Source: Rhodococcus sp. 06-235-1A (GTDB taxonomy: Bacteria > Actinomycetota > Actinomycetes > Mycobacteriales > Mycobacteriaceae). Taken from it: a stretch of 64,000 nucleotides of DNA. Numbering within the stretch: the stretch's first letter is position 1; every line of letters begins with the position of its first letter. Both the position numbers and the translations under genes were made by a program. The notes below the pieces were generated by a model. That model was not told the origin of the DNA. It did no database searches and worked only from the letters and a program-made list of their open reading frames with translations. Below, piece after piece: positions 62,601-64,000 of the stretch. The stretch spans positions 62,001-126,000 of the forward strand of contig NZ_NOYI01000021.1 in NCBI RefSeq assembly GCF_002258785.1. The letters run 5' to 3'.

Positions 62601-62617
62601 GTATACAAGACGTATGC
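62601..62617. promoter_or_regulatory. GntR operator, copy 2
   Basis: GTATACAAGACGTATGC has arms identical to copy 1 (GTATAC, GTATGC) with the same 5-base spacing. It lies 59 bases upstream of the MHS transporter and 56 bases upstream of DUF2848, so it can control both divergent promoters. Confidence 0.72.
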
Positions 62618-62672
62618 GCAAGGCTTTCGGCGTATCGGAAACAGAAAATTTACGAGGAGAGGGTCCTTACTG

Positions 62673-63347
62673 ATGCTCACATTCACGCTGCCCGACGGCA
62701 CGACCGAGTCGCTCGAGGTCACCACGCTGCTCAATGCTGGGTACGCAGGCCGCAACCAGGAAGAGGTGGCGTCGCACATCGCGGAGCTGGCCGAACTGGG
62801 AGTACCCGCTCCGACGGTGACCCCGGCGCTCTACCCCATCTCGCCCTACCTGGCGCAGCAGACCGATACCGTCGCCGTCCAGCACGGACGCACGTCGGGC
62901 GAGGCGGAATGGGCTCTGGTGATCCTGGGCAACACGATCGACGACGTATTGCTCACGGTTGCGTGCGATCACACCGACCGTGACCTGGAAGTTCACAGTG
63001 TCGCGTGGAGCAAGAACGCCGCCCCTGACGTGCTGGGCACCAGCGCGTGGCGGTTGACCGACGTGGCCGATCGACTGGACGAGATCACCCTGACCGCCTG
63101 GGCGGACGGAGCACTCATTCAGACCGGAACGCTCGGTGATCTTCTCGCCCCGCAGTACTGGCTCGATGTACTCACCGAACGTGGACTGTTCGCGCGTGGA
63201 ACGGTTTTGATCTCGGGCACCATCTCGATGCACCACGGGGTGAATCAGTTCTCCGACGCCTGGAAGGTCGAGATGGCCGACCCCGCAACCGGCAACACGT
63301 TGACCTGCGAATACAAGACGAATTTGATGCCAGCTCCAATCGGTTGA
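62673..63347 (+). CDS. DUF2848-family protein
   Basis: 224 aa. Matches DUF2848 proteins: MLTFTLPDGTTESLEVTTLL, YPISPYLAQQTDTVAVQHGR TSG-type, GEAEWALVILGNTIDDVLLT, CDHTDRDLEVHSVAWSKNAA P and RGTVLISGTISMHHGVNQFS. The fold is thought to resemble fumarylacetoacetate hydrolase-like enzymes, but I cannot show this. ATG 62673 follows GAGGAGAGGG. Divergent from the MHS transporter and sharing its operator region, so it is likely an enzyme for the imported compound. Activity unknown. Confidence 0.85.
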   Translation: MLTFTLPDGTTESLEVTTLLNAGYAGRNQEEVASHIAELAELGVPAPTVTPALYPISPYLAQQTDTVAVQHGRTSGEAEWALVILGNTIDDVLLTVACDHTDRDLEVHSVAWSKNAAPDVLGTSAWRLTDVADRLDEITLTAWADGALIQTGTLGDLLAPQYWLDVLTERGLFARGTVLISGTISMHHGVNQFSDAWKVEMADPATGNTLTCEYKTNLMPAPIG

Positions 63348-63432
63348 CCGTCACGACGTAAAGTCGAAGCGGAATATGCCCAGAGCTTCACAGCCGGCGT
63401 CGGCGGGCCGGCATCAACCGCAGGAGACTTCA

Positions 63433-63792
63433 GTGACGAAGCCAGTGATCGAATTTCAGGCCGGACCCGCACCATTGGATTTGGTGACGGTCGACCTCGT
63501 CGAGGGTGACGGCGCAGAAGCAGTTGCCGGCGGCACCGTCGAGGTGCACTACGTCGGCGTCGAGTTCGACTCGGGCGAAGAGTTCGACTCGTCCTGGAAC
63601 CGCGGCGAATCCATTCAGTTCCCGCTGCGCGGACTGATTCAGGGTTGGCAGGACGGCATCCCCGGAATGAAGGTCGGCGGACGTCGCCAGCTCACCATTC
63701 CGCCGGAGCTCGCCTACGGCCCCGCCGGCGCAGGTCACCGCCTCTCCGGCAAGACACTCGTGTTCGTCATCGACCTGCTCGACGTCAAGTAA
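63433..63792 (+). CDS. FKBP-type peptidyl-prolyl cis-trans isomerase
   Basis: 119 aa single-domain FKBP. Core: VDLVEGDGAEAVAGGTVEVH YV, EFDSGEEFDSSWNRGESIQF, LIQGWQDGIPGMKVGGRRQL and TIPPELAYGPAGAGHRLSGK with active-site Trp, Ile and Tyr in place. No signal peptide, so cytoplasmic. GTG 63433 after AGGAGAC. Catalyses proline isomerisation and assists folding. Its stop overlaps the convergent oxygenase gene by eight bases. Confidence 0.94.
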   Translation: MTKPVIEFQAGPAPLDLVTVDLVEGDGAEAVAGGTVEVHYVGVEFDSGEEFDSSWNRGESIQFPLRGLIQGWQDGIPGMKVGGRRQLTIPPELAYGPAGAGHRLSGKTLVFVIDLLDVK

Positions 63793-64000
63793 CAGCAGGT
63801 CGAGTAACAGCGCGTCGTACCCGCTCGGCTTCGCGGGTTGCCGAGGCATTCGCCGTTCCGCCTCGGGAACCTGCGAGCTTTGCCTGAATGTGTTCGGCAA
63901 CGGTGACCGGCTCGTACCGGGGCACTGCGCCGGTCTCGATGCACGACGCCAGCGGCGCGATGACGGCGTCGAGGTTGCCGTCGTGGAAGAAGGCGGCAGA
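63785..64000 (-). CDS. C-terminus of an isopenicillin-N-synthase-family 2OG-Fe(II) oxygenase (partial)
   Basis: The minus strand from the window edge reads as one open frame of 71 residues to TGA at 63785: SAAFFHDGNLDAVIAPLASC, then IETGAVPRYEPVTVAEHIQA and KLAGSRGGTANASATREAER. The FFHDGN and PRYEPVTVAEH segments are typical of the C-terminal part of the IPNS-like oxygenases of unknown substrate common in Rhodococcus. The catalytic HxD and distal His lie outside the window. Gene cut by the edge. Confidence 0.75.
   Translation of the reverse strand, partial: SAAFFHDGNLDAVIAPLASCIETGAVPRYEPVTVAEHIQAKLAGSRGGTANASATREAERVRRAVTRPAVT

Overview
The window is high-GC actinobacterial DNA, most consistent with Rhodococcus (Mycobacteriales, mycolate producers). 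The evidence is dense GTG starts, many 4-base start/stop overlaps, an F420-type luciferase-like oxidoreductase, SepH, an Rpf protein, and a gene order that, as I remember it, follows the Mycobacterium tuberculosis Rv0858c-Rv0896 stretch: dapC-like, XPB helicase, helicase-associated protein, 62-aa protein, rpf, yccF, cspB, DUF2771, MFS, DUF3027, DUF2530, MarR, SpoU methylase, DUF2537, sepH, serC, citA, gltA. No rRNA, CRISPR array or complete insertion sequence was seen.

Layout. 1-0.4 kb: a small phage-type HTH gene whose reading frame runs into a tRNA-Lys gene, as at a prophage attachment junction. 0.5-3.1 kb: a secreted lipase with a CRP-type site, and a gamma-butyrolactone-receptor-like TetR regulator. 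3.1-3.6 kb: tRNA-Glu, tRNA-Asp, tRNA-Phe and a terminator. 3.7-9.7 kb: small conserved proteins, an ANTAR protein, an XRE-cupin regulator, a membrane protein, an RluA-type pseudouridine synthase, a quinone-reductase-like MDR enzyme and the ohr/ohrR pair. 9.7-14.9 kb: an IdeR-boxed siderophore-binding lipoprotein, metE behind a cobalamin riboswitch, and a DAHP synthase behind a Tyr-Phe-Trp-Phe leader peptide. 14.9-19.9 kb: AlkB-like and VOC proteins, an aminotransferase/AraC operon and an LLM oxidoreductase. 19.9-30.8 kb: the conserved mycobacterial-type backbone, including rpf behind a c-di-AMP riboswitch and a CRP site.

30.8-36.6 kb holds a large sacsin-like ATPase with no normal start codon, a PAP2 phosphatase, a purine permease and MarR. 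36.6-46.7 kb is an accessory block inside the backbone: MFS exporter, an ABC/two-component operon, a second two-component operon whose first gene is broken by a (GGGAC)3 slippage tract, an MHS transporter and an Eis-like acetyltransferase. 46.8-58.2 kb returns to backbone: SpoU, DUF2537, DUF6928, sepH, rhomboid-like protein with a sequestered ribosome site, serC, citA, pdxH, MFS, aldose epimerase, PfkB kinase and gltA. 58.2-64 kb: a TetR/hydrolase pair, then nitrilase-family hydrolase, GntR regulator, MHS transporter and DUF2848 protein. Those four are joined by two copies of one operator and look like a small catabolic unit. An FKBP isomerase and the C-terminus of an isopenicillin-N-synthase-like oxygenase close the window.

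The most rewarding observations are RNA-level and cis-regulatory: the aromatic leader peptide with mutually exclusive hairpins, two riboswitches, a hidden Shine-Dalgarno hairpin, paired GntR operators, CRP-type palindromes, a dispersed 22-bp repeat that has expanded inside a coding sequence, and the pentanucleotide frameshift.
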